A stretch of DNA of 64,000 nt, taken from the NCBI RefSeq assembly GCF_037975245.1, contig NC_092579.1, positions 20,778,666-20,842,665 on the forward strand, read 5' to 3'. Every line of letters starts with the position of its first letter. Position 1 is the stretch's first letter. This DNA is from Apostichopus japonicus. Its lineage: Eukaryota > Echinodermata > Holothuroidea > Aspidochirotida > Stichopodidae. The notes beneath the pieces were generated by a model. That model was not told the DNA's origin and did not search any database. It saw nothing but the letters and a program-made list of their open reading frames with translations. Below are positions 36,801 through 51,800 of the stretch, piece after piece. A program made the position numbers and the translations under genes.

Positions 36801-39800
36801 TACACACTTGGTAGCAACTTCAACTGAATTGAACTTGATTTTCCTACTCTAAACTTTGAAGGAAATTTCCATCTGAGGGCTATCACAGCACATCTCAGTT
36901 TTTGCCACCATGACCAATTTGATTTTGAGACAGAAGAGATCAAAGGGTTAGCATAGTGCTCCCCCACCCATCTGCCAAATCTCGCTGTGGAATCTACTTG
37001 TGTCAATGCAAATAACTAAGCAACAGACTTAAAGTCACCCATGAGAGGATCACTTTAAAGTAAAACTGAAACATTATTCCTCTTCCAGGGACTCCAATAT
37101 TGATGAAGACAGATTCATGCAGTTGCCTCATTTTCTGGAGGCACTTGCTAACATCATCTCAGAATTAGGAGAGGTAAGATTTGTGATTTATTATATTTTC
37201 CTGGTTTCAAGAAGTTGCATTTGTTTGGTGTTTCCTTGTACAATCTCCATGACCGTCCTTGTATCATCCAACTGCACAAATTTTTGACAGCTTTACTGTC
37301 CATGTAAAATACGGTAACTACCATGTTTAACCATTGTACGTATCTTCAACCATGGTCAAATACAGTAAGTACCATGTTTAACCATTGAACTCATCTTCAA
37401 CCATGGTCCAACACAGTAACTACCATGTTTAACCATAGTAATCATCTTCAACGATTGTCATATACACTTTGTGGAACACTAACAAACGTATATTGTGATG
37501 CTTCCATTCTGTTTTTTTTTCTTTTTTTGACAATGTATCTTTGTAAATGAAATTGCAGTGTTCTCATTTGCATTGTGAACAGCCATTATTGCATCATTTT
37601 TTTCCCCTCTCAAATCCTAGGTACCTGAATCATTTCTTAATTCCTTGGAGGGTCTGACGATTGTTGCTTTCAGAAGTTATCCAAGCATTCCTGTCAGGTA
37701 CAGATTTCTCAGTCACAGGGCTCTTTTTAGGATCTTCCTAGTCCTGCACCCCAAGGGAACTTGTCTGCAACAATTTCTCTCAAAAGTTGGTGAGTTTTTT
37801 TACTCTCGAAAATTGGAATTTAGGAGTTTTTTTAATTTTTAACTTGTATGAAACAAGTCCATCATGTGCAATTTCTTTTAGGTTTCATGTAGCATTGAAA
37901 TGTATGTCGCCCTGTTACAGTGTGTTTCCAAAGAGTATGTTGAAGGTCCAGATAAAATAAGTGACTTTAGAAGTATTTAACAGTGAAATGTATGTTCTTT
38001 TGTCTATTTGTATTTCCCAAACAAAAGTATTTAAGCAGTCCAGAAAAACATTTTCCATATTGCATGTGTGAACCCAATTTAACACGTTTCAGTTTGAAGA
38101 ACAGATATATTCCAAGAACTTACAACTACAAACATCAATTCACTTTCATTGAGTTTATCTTTCGATGGAAAGGAAATGTCTTTTAACATAATCCTCCCAT
38201 ATTCCCCACTCCCCCTCCTCACCCCACCCCTTAAAATAAAATAGTAATATGTTTGCATTTAATATGCATGGAATAATTTATAATTTCAATTTTAATATAA
38301 TTTTATATAATTTTATAATTATATAATTTTAATATTTGCCTTTTCGTTCTCAGTTTTTCATGCACTAGCAGAGACCTGCTCACACCCAGTGCTGCTAGAA
38401 GGGGTATGTAGATCCTAACAGTGGTCACAGTGCTCTGACGTACTCTCATGTCAGCATGTGTGGCTTTCATGTGCACTTATATCATATAAATGTGTTATGA
38501 TCATGTTGTTTGTCTTTATTCTGTTTCTGTATTGTTTAACTGTTGTAAGGGAAGGCTGATGTTTCCAAACTCATCTGAGCTTATTTTAATGTTCCCTCTC
38601 CATTCAAATAGTCTGTGCTAGAGAAATCTGCATGTATAAGAAATTTCTGTAATCATTTCTATTTGACTTGGAATAAAATCTGGTAGAAGTTTGAAAGCAG
38701 AAAAAGATATTGAGACAATTTAACTCAAATCGCTTGGAAGATGGCCAATCCATCTATAGAGAAACCATTTTGTGTCCCTGTATAACTGGACATCAGGTTG
38801 CTCTGTATACTGATGTTGTTTTCAAGTGACACAGCCTGGAACAGTTCTGAATCTCCGGATGCTTTCAGTTTAGGTCATGTATAGTGCACACCTCCCACCG
38901 CACTGCTTAGGTGTGCTTCTGGGGTGAGGGGGCCAGCGATCCCCCACCCGTCAGTAGTACCTAAGCTGCTGTGAACCACTGATTGGCCCATGTGGATTTC
39001 TCTTATAGTGCCTCACAGCCTATATGAGCTCTTGACTTATGTCAATCTTCATGGGCTATTGTTCACTCTAGCTTTTATTAATATTATTATTTATGTTCAA
39101 GAGCGCTTTACAATGACAACAAAATGACAAAACCCTTAAAATATGAATATGAAGAATAAACTTGACACAGCTTAAATATTAATATAAAAAAGGAAAGAAA
39201 AAATAAATAAATTTAAAAAAAAAACATCCATCTTTCCTTGTGAAAATGTAGTTACTGGCCTGTGAGTAACAGACAACATTTGATCTCCCGACAGGCTGGC
39301 ATAAAGGACAATCAGGGAACAGGAGGCGAGGAAGATGACTTAGAGGTTGCGAACAGGAAGACCACCTACAAGAGTTATCTAGATTTGTGGGCCAGCCTGC
39401 TAGACAGTCAATACCTGAAGGTAAGATATCGACAGACTTTTGAAGGTCAAGGGAGGGTCTAGAGATATTGAAAGGGTTGAAATATGGGTTGTTACTACGC
39501 ATGAGTACTTTCATATCTTCCTCTTATAGGAGATAGATGCAATGGGGATGACCTATGTGGAGAGAAAGAAGATCCATGCCACCCTCTATAATGAGATGAT
39601 GACATCAATGATGAAGATACTGACCAAGCTGGATCTCAGTGCTACCAAGTCTCAAGCAGAAGGAGAAATACAGGTAGGAATTATATGATGCTTGGAAGGG
39701 ATATTCAGGTAGCTGAAATTGATTGCTGAATAAAATTGCTGGAAATTGAAATTTGAATTTATGATTTTCTTTTGTCTGTTAGGGGGAAGTCAGTAACGCA

Positions 39801-42800
39801 GACACCAATACTTCCCTGTTGTCTTCGTCTGACCCTGTCCTCGGCTTACAAGCTGCAAAGCCGCGTGATTTCCAGATTTTCATCAATCTCGTTGACTTTT
39901 GCAGGTAAGCTTCCAGTGTTGTTGACATTCAAACTACTCTTTGTATGGATACCGCTGTTATTCTGTTTCTAGCAATTTTGTGTCAATAAAATGGAATTTA
40001 CTTAATTTCAGACTGGTTTGCACATTGTTTCACTGAATGTGGAGATCTTCTTTTGTGTCTGTTAGTGAGTGTCTTTTGTGGAGGTATTTTCAATGTGGTG
40101 CATTTAAGGAGATGCTGAATTGGAAAAAAGAACTGATTGGTTTAATCATATCCTTACCTTGATAGCTTCTGTTTTCTGAATAATAACATACTGAACTATT
40201 TATACCAGCTAGTTGGAGTACGAATATAATGCCCACAATTTGTTGGCCGGGGAGGGGGTAGGGGTGGGGGAGTTGTTTAGGTACTACAAGCTGTATCATA
40301 AGAAAATGTCTCAGTTATAGTTAAAGCGAGTATAACAGACAATTTTCCATTGAGTCTCACCTTGCTATCACAGTTAGGCAACAATTGAACATTGAGTAGA
40401 TCGAAATGGAAAATACATTTCCTTGAACAAATATATCCTTCTCGAACAAAACCAGTTACTGTGGATAGTTGCAAGCAAATATGTGGCTAATTGGGCATGA
40501 GTCTCTGCATTACATTAACATATGTTTGGCTAATCTTTTCTTCCACACACAGTGAAATAAATTCATTACTATGTGCAAAAAAATACCACACGCACACACA
40601 CAACAGGTTTTTTAAATGTAATAAATAGCATCCTTTCTTTAATAGCCTTATGAAATCTACTAAATTTGACATCTACTCATATTTCAATTTTACTAATGTA
40701 GGGACCTGTTGCCAAGGCAACAGATGGAGTACTTCAAGCCATGGGTTTATCAGTTTGGTCACCAGCTTATCCTGCTGTCGACTCGTTTCCCATTGGTCAG
40801 TGGGCTCTACAAACTGCTGACTGCATGCATGGTGATTTGCCAGAAGACTGGCTATTTCAAGCAGGTAGGTTCAACTTTTGGTTTGTTTGTCTCCCTCTCC
40901 CAAAAGCAACACCTTTTGTTCTTGTTCTGTTAGCTGCAAACCATAGAACAAATTTCACAACTAATCTCTATTGTTCATTTCTATGTTAATTTGTGATCTT
41001 GAAGCTGCAGATTTATAAGTACTTTATCTGACACTCTTGACATTGTGAGGTACTTTCTTTCTGAGACTATTTAAAGGGTGTGAAGACTTGCGCAAAAAGA
41101 AACGTCTAATGCCGGTATTCTGACCTAGTTTCGAATAAGGTGTAACAGAAGTGTTAGACACCACCATCGATCCCAGAAAATACACACACAGCTTGCTACC
41201 GTTGGTAATTAGACACTAGTGTACAGTGAGTACATACAGCTGCGGTCAATATACCCACAGCCCAGTGTATAAATGATACAGCGATGGACATCTCAGGTCC
41301 AGCTAAAGATAACAAGGTATCACGTTTCATAACTGTTTGCATTTTGTAGCGACACGAACAAAACGTCACTTGCAAGCAACAGAAAGTTAACTTTTTCAGA
41401 TGGCCGCACATGGTTTGGGGCGAGTCTTCAATGCCTTTAAATAATGGTTTCATATAAAAAAAATGGCTATAAAGATTACTAACATGTTGTAGTATTTTGT
41501 ATATCACCTACATAACTGTTCAGCTTTGTTTGTGATAAACACTGACATTAAGACAAGGATGGAATGACGCCAAAATAAAGATGCAGGTTTTCCAAGGTCG
41601 AGGGAACTTTGTATTGTCATTTGTAAAGCTTGGCAGATATAGACAAAAACTGAAAGATGCCATCCAATCTCTGGAAGTTTGATTAAAATACCATATTTTT
41701 ATGCTTATCCTGAAGGAGTGATTGACAAAGTATGTGTACTATTATGTCTCTGTGCAGCCTGTGAAAGCAGATCTCGATGATTCTCGGGGAACCATGGAAG
41801 TTGATCCTCATGAGCCGTGGGAAGAATCGGGGGGAGACCGCCAGGCCTGTTTTACCCTGTTTGCCAAATTCGCCAAGGAAGTCACCGTCCGTCTGACTCA
41901 GTACAAAGACGATCTCTTAGCTTCATGTTTATTCATGATCCTTGCTTTACCCTTGGAAATTGTTCAACAGGAGGTCAATAATCTAGTACCCGCTTTACAG
42001 GTTGGTATTGCTATTAGGAGTTTCTATTGGAGAAAACGGAAGGATGGGATTAGGGGGATGGGATAAATTGAGGACTTGGAGAAGGGAGACATTACAAGAA
42101 TGTGATTGTGTATTAAAGTACTTGTTTTAAAAGGTGTGCAGTCAGATGGGACAATTTCCCACTGCTAATACTGCTCTATATAGACTTTACTCTGGTACCA
42201 TGCTTCAAAAGGACTCCTACTGATAGTATGAACAGTTCTTAACCTTTATCTGATAAAAACTTGATATTAATAACTGCCTAAAACTTTCAGTAAGTGTGCT
42301 TTGAAGTGTGGCATGAAAGTACATTTTATGAAAATTGTCCCAACTGGGTGAGGTTAGATGTTGATTCATGTTTTTACGATTAACTTATCTGACATTTGGA
42401 GGAATTTGCTAATCCAGCATTGAAGGAGTAAGGGGGGGAGGGGGTCATATCCCTGGGATATGTTACATAGAAAGCATAACCCGATTTGATCCTTATGTTG
42501 TCTTCTTTTAGGGAATTACTCTCCGTCTTCATTTGGGACGAAATATTTTAGCTAATTGTTTGTTGACCAGTCTGTATTTGTATTACTTTACATTCTCATT
42601 GATTGTGTAAAGATGACTCCGAGTAAAGAATTACTTTCAATGTTTGTCTGAGCAATTTATTAAACAAGTCTCGTAAAATGCTGGTTGTATTACTAGTACA
42701 ATTATTTTTGGAACCATCAGTATGAACAATCGAGTACTAACAGTGAACAACAATTGTGACAATGAACAATAAACAACAACGAACGATGTACAATGAACAA

Positions 42801-45800
42801 CAATTATGAACAATCCAGTATTATGAACAATCCAGGATCATCTCTCAGATCATCTATCAGATCATATTAATAATAATATATTCATTTATAGAGCGCAACA
42901 ATATGCAAATGCATTTCTATGCGCCTTACAATCACAATATTACCCTGGTCATCGATAACCTGTCAAACATAGAGACAATCACTCCACATGGCAGCAGCTT
43001 AACAGCGCCCAACTGACAGTTTAATACACAGGTCCCCATTTATACACCTGGGTGAAGAGAGGCAATGGAGATAAAGTGCCTTGCCCAAGGACACACATAA
43101 TGATCTGGCCAGGACTCGAACCTGCAATCCTTAGATCACAAGTCCACTACCTTAACCACTGGACTACAACGATCTCTCTTGATCATGTCTCAGAATTCCA
43201 AGTTTTGACACAGGGCGTTGTGATAAAAGTCAGCTTGTCATTAGCATCACACCAAACAACTGGAAAAATCCAACCTATTTTTTATTGTATCTCTGATATT
43301 GTTAAAAATCCCTTTCTTATCTATTAGTTTCTTTGATTAACGTAGCCTCGAACCCGACTCTTCATTCTGCTTTGTATAACAGGCAACATTTAAGCTAGGG
43401 TTGAGTTACTTACCTTTAGCCGAAGCAGGGATATCTTCTCTCCAGATGTGGACCAACAATCTCCCGATAGATACCCTCACGAAACCTCTCAAGAAAGTGC
43501 TCCCTCTGTTGGATGGGTACTTGAGGGCTAGATCCTCTGAAGGTAAAGTTCAGGTCTTTTTGTGCCTAAAATCAGTGTTTTTTTCCCATTTATTGAACAA
43601 CAAACCTTTTTCTTTGTACTATCGATTCACTGGTTGTACTGCAGTTGGTAATGGACATAATATGCTGGTAGATGGTCTCAGCCTCTGGTGTTTCTAACAT
43701 TTCCTTTTTTTTTGGGGGGGGGGAGGGTGGGCTTGGTGACCCCAATTTTCGCTTTCATTCTAGGTGACCCTGCAGCAGTGGATGTTGTGGCCTCATCTAA
43801 AGGGTCTATGGGAAGGAGGAAGTATCCCATATTTTGAGATTTTTTTGTTGATATGATTAAGAGTGTTTGGTTTTAAAATTGCATTATATTTTGCAAGTAA
43901 TTTATATCCAAGATTTTTGCCACTTTTTTGGCATCAAATATCATCAATTTCTTTTTTTCTTTCACTTTGAATACCATGAGTTTAAATGGGCAGTGGCAAT
44001 ATTGGCTCTAGCCCCAACTCTATATCCAAATTAAGCAGGGCTAAATTACATCTGCCACAAAATAGGGATGCTTCTAGGCTAACAGTAACATACCTTATCA
44101 AGCTGTTTGAACATAATTATGTGACATTATTGCAACAAAGTATCTTATTAGTGTTTGTTCAGTCATAATTGGTTGTGATAGTTACCATGCTTGGATTCCA
44201 GGTAGTTTGACTCAGTAACATAAATTTTGAAATTGTCCAGGCTTGTGTTTCGGCCTTACAAATGTTTCTTTTTGTTTGTTTGATTTGTCCAGATGCTGCT
44301 CCAAACCAGTTTGTTGAAATGAAGGGAACCCTTGGATCTGGTGCCGGTAGAAGAAGAATTCCTGTTAAACTGCTTAAGACCTCTGGTGGTGCAGGGAAAG
44401 TTGGGGTAAGATATTAGTCACAGAGCTAACCATTTTTTACATGTTTCACTCTTAAAACAGTTTGTAGTGGTATTAAGAGGTTCTGGCCCAGTTTGGGCCC
44501 AGCAAAAACAGTGTCAACGACAATGGATTGACAATTGAATAAAGAAAACTATGTAAGGGAGGCTTTTATCATCGAGAAGAAGTCCATTATGCATTTCTGT
44601 TCCAGTTTTTGTCTTCCCAAGAGAATATAGCCACAGGGGATTGCATGTACGTGTGCTCCAACAGAACAGTAAAGTATTGCATTGGCAGACAAGACCATTT
44701 GCTGAGCCTCCAATCCGATGGGGCTGAAGGGAAGAGGCAGAGGCCTGAACGAGGGGGACAGGGCAAATAATTTAAATCCTATTAGAAATACATGGTTATT
44801 GCATTGAAAACCACCTACTCCACACCAAGAATAGTTTTCTGAGCCCTCCAACTTCCCCAGAGCACTGGATGATTTCAATCCTTTTTTTCCTGCATTATCA
44901 GGCAACAACATCTCCTCTCAGAGACATACAACACAAGATTCTACAACTACTGGGTTCTTTAGGGGGCAAAACCAACATCAGTCTTTTAGAGTCCAGTTCA
45001 GAGGAACTTGCAGAGATGGCCGTTGCCTGGGATACTCAGAAGAAATTGTCATTTGCTGTGCCTTTTATGGACATGAAACCAACCATATTTCTCGGTGAGG
45101 TTTGTGTACTACTGATAAGTAAAATTGTAAACCGTCGTGGCCTAACTTTGGTCTAGCAGTTGTAAAGAAGGGGTGCTAATCAGAGACCATAGAATAATAT
45201 TATCTTTGTGGTGGCAAGGGTATAGTTTGTAGTTACTATAGTTACTATAAGAGTAGCATAACAGTTGACTTAATGGATGAAAGTACTATCTGTCCCTGCT
45301 AGTTTATAGTTAGATGGTTAGTCTAAAAGTTATAATTGATGATATATGGAATTAACAGAATGATAGTTGATAGTGTCATGGTTACAATAATCTTTAGTAT
45401 AGCTATAAGTATATGGTTCTATATAATATCTATATATAACGGTTTTTACAATGGTTCTATATAATGGTCAGTATAATTGTAAATATATATGGTTATAGTA
45501 ATGGTTGTATGTAATGGTTAGAAAGATATAATGGTTATGATAAATATAAATGGTTACATTTAATGGTAATATGCAATGGTTATAAATGCTAAATGGTTAG
45601 TATAACTTGAAATACATAATGGTTTTATGTTATGGTTATAGATATATAATGGTTAGTTTAGCTTTAACTATATATTTGTTTAGTATGATGGTATGGTTAT
45701 TCTAATTATTAGTGAAAACTATTTTTCATTTCTGTCCGTTAACCAATTAAGAGCTTTTGAGAGGAATTTTTGCTTCTGTGCTGGTGAAATGTGCAAGAGA

Positions 45801-48800
45801 GTCGTACCTTTTAAAGGTTTTTGAATTTTTTGAGTATTTTGTCTTTGTTTTCTGATTCCTCTGTAGATCCTTTTCTCCCGAGAGTCGTAGAGCTAGCTTT
45901 GTCTTCCGGAGACAGACCTACCAAGGTATTGTTTTATACTTAATTGGAGAATAAGTGACAGATTTGTCTCGATATAGAGAAACTTTTGAAATGATATTAT
46001 GCATCACCTACAGTTACCAGCGGTAGAAAGAGTGCTGTCTTAGCTATCTTACAGGGATGGATTCTGGGTAATGTTGGGGTAGGCAGTCTAAAATCATTGT
46101 TATTTGTGAATCATTAATAGGATGTAATTATAGAAAAGGAGTATGAGTTAATAGCAAACCACATACTTTTAGAGAATATGAAAACATAAAAAATATGCCT
46201 TCCTAAAAATTAAAAATAAATTATTAGTGCAAGGGCAATTTCATCTCGGTTAATATGATCTTTCAGAAACTGCATTGTTCTATCTTATGGTGTACATTGA
46301 GACGTATTTTCATCGTGAAGTATGTAAACACGCAGGGGATTCCCACAATCTTTGAAACATGATTCATGGTTAGCAGCCTGTGTCATCGTGTCATCATTTC
46401 AAGTCCTTGAAGGTGTCCTCCATTTTGATTATCATGTCAGTGGCTTCCCCAGCCAGCTTCTCTGGTGTTAGGAGACATTTTTCCGTAACAGCTCCTTTAA
46501 GAGACTTAAGGCCAAATTTATGTCTGATGGTATTATTTAACCTTGTCTTGTTACTGTGGTGATTGTTGTTTGCTGCTGTTCTTGTGAAGTATAATTTGAT
46601 ATTTTGTTGACATTTTCGGTGTCTTGTTTCAACATTTGCAAAACCATATCATTTGGGATATTCCTTGATGGATGTCTTGCACAGTTTATTAGAGTGAACA
46701 CTTGATTATAGGGTTGCATGTCTTAAATTTCAGTTCAGTTGTTGATGCTAGAAAAGTCTACATCAACATAAATTAATGATATGAAGAATATTTTGTAGGG
46801 AATATACTAACAAATGTTGCTAATTTTGTCACAATTTTCCTCCCCCCCCCAAATAGGTTGCAGCTTGTGAGCTTCTTCACACATTAGTCCTGTTTATGCT
46901 TGGGAAAGGAACCCAACAACCTGATCAACAAGGTAGCCAGGTAAGATTGATTTTTGACATTATTACAAAATCTTATGTTCTGTAAGGAAAATGCAATCAA
47001 TAAGTCTTAACGTATATAGCATTTAAAGTAAGAAAATTGTGCACCGTTAATTTTTTATAATATGCTTTTTACAGGCATACATGAAGGCAACAGTGTTTGT
47101 GGATCATTCAGGGTATTAAAGATGTAATTGTTAAGTCGTACATACATCAGAATTTGTTCCATTTACTTTGTACAAGTGGTTTCGGAAGGGGAAAGTAAGT
47201 AAAGTTATTAGGAGGCATATACACGTAATAACTGTAAAATGCCTCCAATGTTACGAACATCACTGTGCCTATGGTACATCTCTGTCAATGGACAAATTGA
47301 TTGTATGCGAAATTCAAAATGTTCTTTATAGCCTATTGGATGATTTGAGACGAAAAGACACAAAAATTCTAGTCATCATGGCAAGTGTGGGATACTATTT
47401 TTAGATGAGTATGTTTTCTTAATTGACATGTACATGACTGTAAGTGATTACAACATAGCAACAGTTGCTACGTTGTAATCTAGATTGTATTCATTTAATG
47501 ATGTACTTAATAGAGATTCTCATCCAAATGAATACTTACTGTAAGTCTGTCATTTACTTATATCAGGAGTTTATTCTCTACGAGGGCCGTAGAAAGACCA
47601 TTGGAAGGAGCAAACAGCTGGAAGGAACCATAATCTCACTATTCCTAGATTCAGTAATATGCAGAGTAGGCCAGTAGGGTGCTCGAGCCTTATAAGGATT
47701 AGCATACCTGATTATAGTGTAAGATTGGGGGGGAGGGAAGGGGGGGATTTTTCTCACTGGCAAGATTAAAAGCATCTGCAGATTGGATTTGACCCTATGG
47801 AGATCCCCTGGCATATATCTTTACCTTTTAATAGAGAGGGGGATCACACTTGATTATTGAAATAGGATAGAAAGTGATATGATTGGTGTTTGACATTATT
47901 TACTGTAACATACTGATCATCCTCTCCCTGTAGGTCTCCATGGTGAATCTCTACAAACACATCTTTCAAGCACTCTTACATCTCGCCTGCGACCCCGAGC
48001 AGGTTGCTAGGCAACTCTTTCAACCGTTAGTCTTTCAGTTGATCCATTGGTTCACAGGTGAGAACTTCATTTTTGCTTGTTATGGTCATTCTATGCAGCA
48101 TGTACAGTGGTGAGGGAATAGTTCAGCTTGTAGATGATTGCTTATGGCTATATGAGAGTCCCGTTTACCAAACTATGGATCACAACCAAAAAATAAGTCA
48201 CCATGCTTTTACGGTGGGCCGTGAACCCAGGTCATGGAAACAAAAATATATTGATCAGTGAAAAATCTTTCTTTCTGAAATGTGTGGGTTGTGACTAAGC
48301 TATGGAAATCACAACATGAGGATCACCAAATAAGAAAATTGTGAAGCATGGTCATAGAAAGTAAAAAAGGATGTGTTTACTGAAAATAAAGTTGTCAGTT
48401 AAGTCATTGCTGCAATAGAGAAACAATTCCTCTTTGTCCATCACTTTGAAAATGCCAATAATTTGGGTTTCCCAACAAGAGCAGATAAGTCACTTTTCTT
48501 AATTTAGTGTGATATTTTCATTGCTTGATTTGTTCTCATCAAAATATCTGCCAAAGTTTACTGAACATGGAAGTTTTTCTCCACATATTGAAGATGCTTG
48601 TTGCTGAAAGGGTAACTTAACATGTGCAAGCTTGCTTAATTTATACCTTTTGGATTACAAAATGACCTTGCAACAGAATACAATGAGTCTTCCCTATAGC
48701 AAATTTAAGTAACCTAGGTGTTGAAAACGATCAAAATTTTACTTGCGTTTATTTTTCGGTTCATCATTTATCAATAATATAAAAGCAAATAAGACACAAT

Positions 48801-51800
48801 GGTTATTGTGTTATTTGATGTTTCCTCACAAGGATGGCACCCATTTGTATAAGCCTCCCTTTGACTTCATTGGTGGTTGACCTTTGAAATTTTCAATAAT
48901 TTATAGGTCAGTCTGTAAGATTTTCAGTGGCAAATAATGACCAATCATGTTATTTCATTTCATAGGTAACAAAAAATTTGAAAGTGAAGAAACAATGACT
49001 TTACTGAATGCAATCCTAGAAGGGATCATCCATCCAACAGACACAGCTCTGAGGGATTTCAGCGGGCAGTGTGTCAAAGAATTTTTGAAGTGGTCTATCA
49101 AACAGACACCAAAGAAAGTAAGATGCAAAAAGAGTTGATTGTGCTTCCCATCAGATCAGATTTCACTTGTGTCTCTGGTGCATTGTCACTAGTGCATGGT
49201 CGCTAGTGCATTGTCACTAGTGCATTGCCTCTAGTGCATTGTCTCTAGTGCATTGTCACTAAGCCATTGTCATTAAGCCATTGTCGATAGTGCATTGTCG
49301 CTAATGCATTGTCTCTAGTGCATTGTCTCTTGTGCATTGTCTCTAGTGCATTGTTTCTAGTGCATTGTCACTAGTGCATTGTCTATAACGCATTGTCTCT
49401 AGTGCATTGTAACTAGCGCATTGTCTCCAGTGCATTTTCACAAGTGCATTGTCTCTTGTGCATTGTCTCTAGTGCATTGTCTCTAGTGCATTGTGACTAA
49501 GCTATTGTCACTAGTGCATTGTCTCTAGTGCATTGTCTCTAGTGCATTGTTTCTAGTGCATTGTCTCTAGTGCATTGTCTCTAGTGCATTGTAACTAGCG
49601 CATTGTCTCCAGTGCATTGTCACTAGTGTATTGTCAATAGTGCATTGTAACTAAGCCATTGTCACTAGTGTATTGTCTCTAGTGCATTGTCTCTAGTGCA
49701 TCTCTAGTGCATTGTCTCCATTGCATTGTCAATAGTGCAATGTCTCTAGTGCATAGTCACTAGTTTTAGTTTAGTCACTAGTGCATTGTCCTGCTTCAAT
49801 CAAGTCAATAGTTATATTTCACTCAAGTCAAAGTTGTATTTCGCTCAAGCCACTAGATACTTGTTTCCACTTCTAGTTGTTTCAGTCAAGTCACTAGTTT
49901 GCTGTTCTGTACGAACTCTATGAGCTAACTTCCCCCTCCCCACACCTACTGGTGCGACTATTAGCTTGCAACCAATTGAGTCATATGGTAACAATAACAA
50001 ATTCATTGCATGAAATAAACTGAACATTTTGCATTCAGTTTGATCATGGGGGGAAAATAAAATATTAATTTAAGAACCAGCAGTACTTATTTCTATAGTT
50101 GAAAAGGGAACTTTTGTTTTTCAAATCTGTCACTTCATGTCTCCAAAAGTTTTCTACAGACCCACGGAAATCTAACCGAGAGAGGGAATCGTTTTCTTTT
50201 GATTAATAAACACTTTTGCTTGATTTGATTTTCATTTATAACTAAATTTATTTTTTCAGCAACTTGAGAAGAGCCCCATCAACACCAAATCACTGCTGAA
50301 ACGTCTCTACAGCATGGCTCTACATCCAAGTGCTCTGAAGAGATTGGGGGCAGCATTAGCTTTTAACAACATCTATACTGTGTTCAGGTAAAAGTTATGC
50401 ACTAGAAGTATTTGAACTTGAGAAATCGTAAAGAGCATTACATAGTTTAGATCTGTCGATGAAATGGCTTACCGAATTGCTAGTGAAACAGACGGACACC
50501 AATGAGTTGGACGCCATCTGTGGGTTTCACTTTGTTGTATTGTTACTAACTATGAAAAGGATCTCTCAAATTCTCATTTTCATCTTAGTACCCAGAGAAG
50601 AATTAGGGTAGCCTCAGCTTTTGATAACATATTTTTAGAATTTTTAGATGAATATGCCGTGGTTGGTAGATAATATTGCAAAATTGCAAACACTTTATCC
50701 CTGAACGATCAGGGAATGATTAATTGTAGCAAAATGCTACATAAGCATGTCTTAATTGCTACTTTTCTAATGGCTTAATTGCTAAACAAGATATAAAGCA
50801 GTGTTTTAAACCAAAGCCACCAAAAACATAGTGTTTTCAGTATTATAACTATCAAACTTAAAAACTATGCAACATAAAAATTATGAAAATAAAAACGATA
50901 AATTATTCACTTAAAATGAGATTCCAGTTATCATTGTTAGCATGTGACACTTTTACATGCAGTCATGATAAAGAGATCTTTTTATCTCCTCTTTATCATA
51001 AAAATGAATGTTGAAAGTCACATAAATTTTTTAATGTATATATACTTTGATTCACAAATGATGTGATTTTATGACCTATTACCATTGACTGTTACTTCCT
51101 TACCCTAAACAGGGAGGAGGACAGCCTTGTAGAGCAGTTCACATTTGAAATCTTAGCCACATTTGTTCAGAGTTTGGCTATGGCTCACCACGATGCAAAG
51201 TCCTTAGGTAAGCACTTATAATCATCTTTATTATTGATAAACTAAACATTCCTTTATGTCACATGCTCTTTACAATTATCACTAAATCTGAGTGAAATAT
51301 GTAACCATACTGAGAGAAAACCAAGGACAGAGTGTGGTAAAGAAGGTCTGAAGACACATTTTGTTGCTTGTTTATTTGCTTTTAAACTTGCTTTTAGCTT
51401 CTGGTTAGTGTCTCCAGAGCAAGACATAAAGTGAGGTCTTTCTCTCTGAAGGTCTCAACATAATTCTATTTTTTATTTTTCAATTTTAAAACAATAATTT
51501 TAATTTTTTGATTATTAGCCTTTGCTGCTTTATCAAGATTTGTTATAATGCCTGAAAAGTATTCATTTTGCCCCATGAACTTTCACAAACAACACATTTT
51601 CATGGAGTCAAAGTAATTAGCCAAGCAATTTCATTGTAAGCTTGCTTTTGTTGCCTGAAATCATGAAGAAAAATTGGAAAGTTGACGGTGTTGTTTGTTT
51701 TGACATCACTGGACAACGATGAAAGTTTGTAGCCTGGTTTAGTTTAGCTTAAGTTTATCCTAACATTCAGTGTAGCTTCATTGCATCCTAACCTTATATG

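Noticed and set aside
37882-37980. Possible extra PRKDC exon ([18 protein letters not shown]) after TTTTAG
   Set aside because: Exon 12 joins exon 13 directly in frame and no human counterpart exists; the segment ends in a stop without a good donor.
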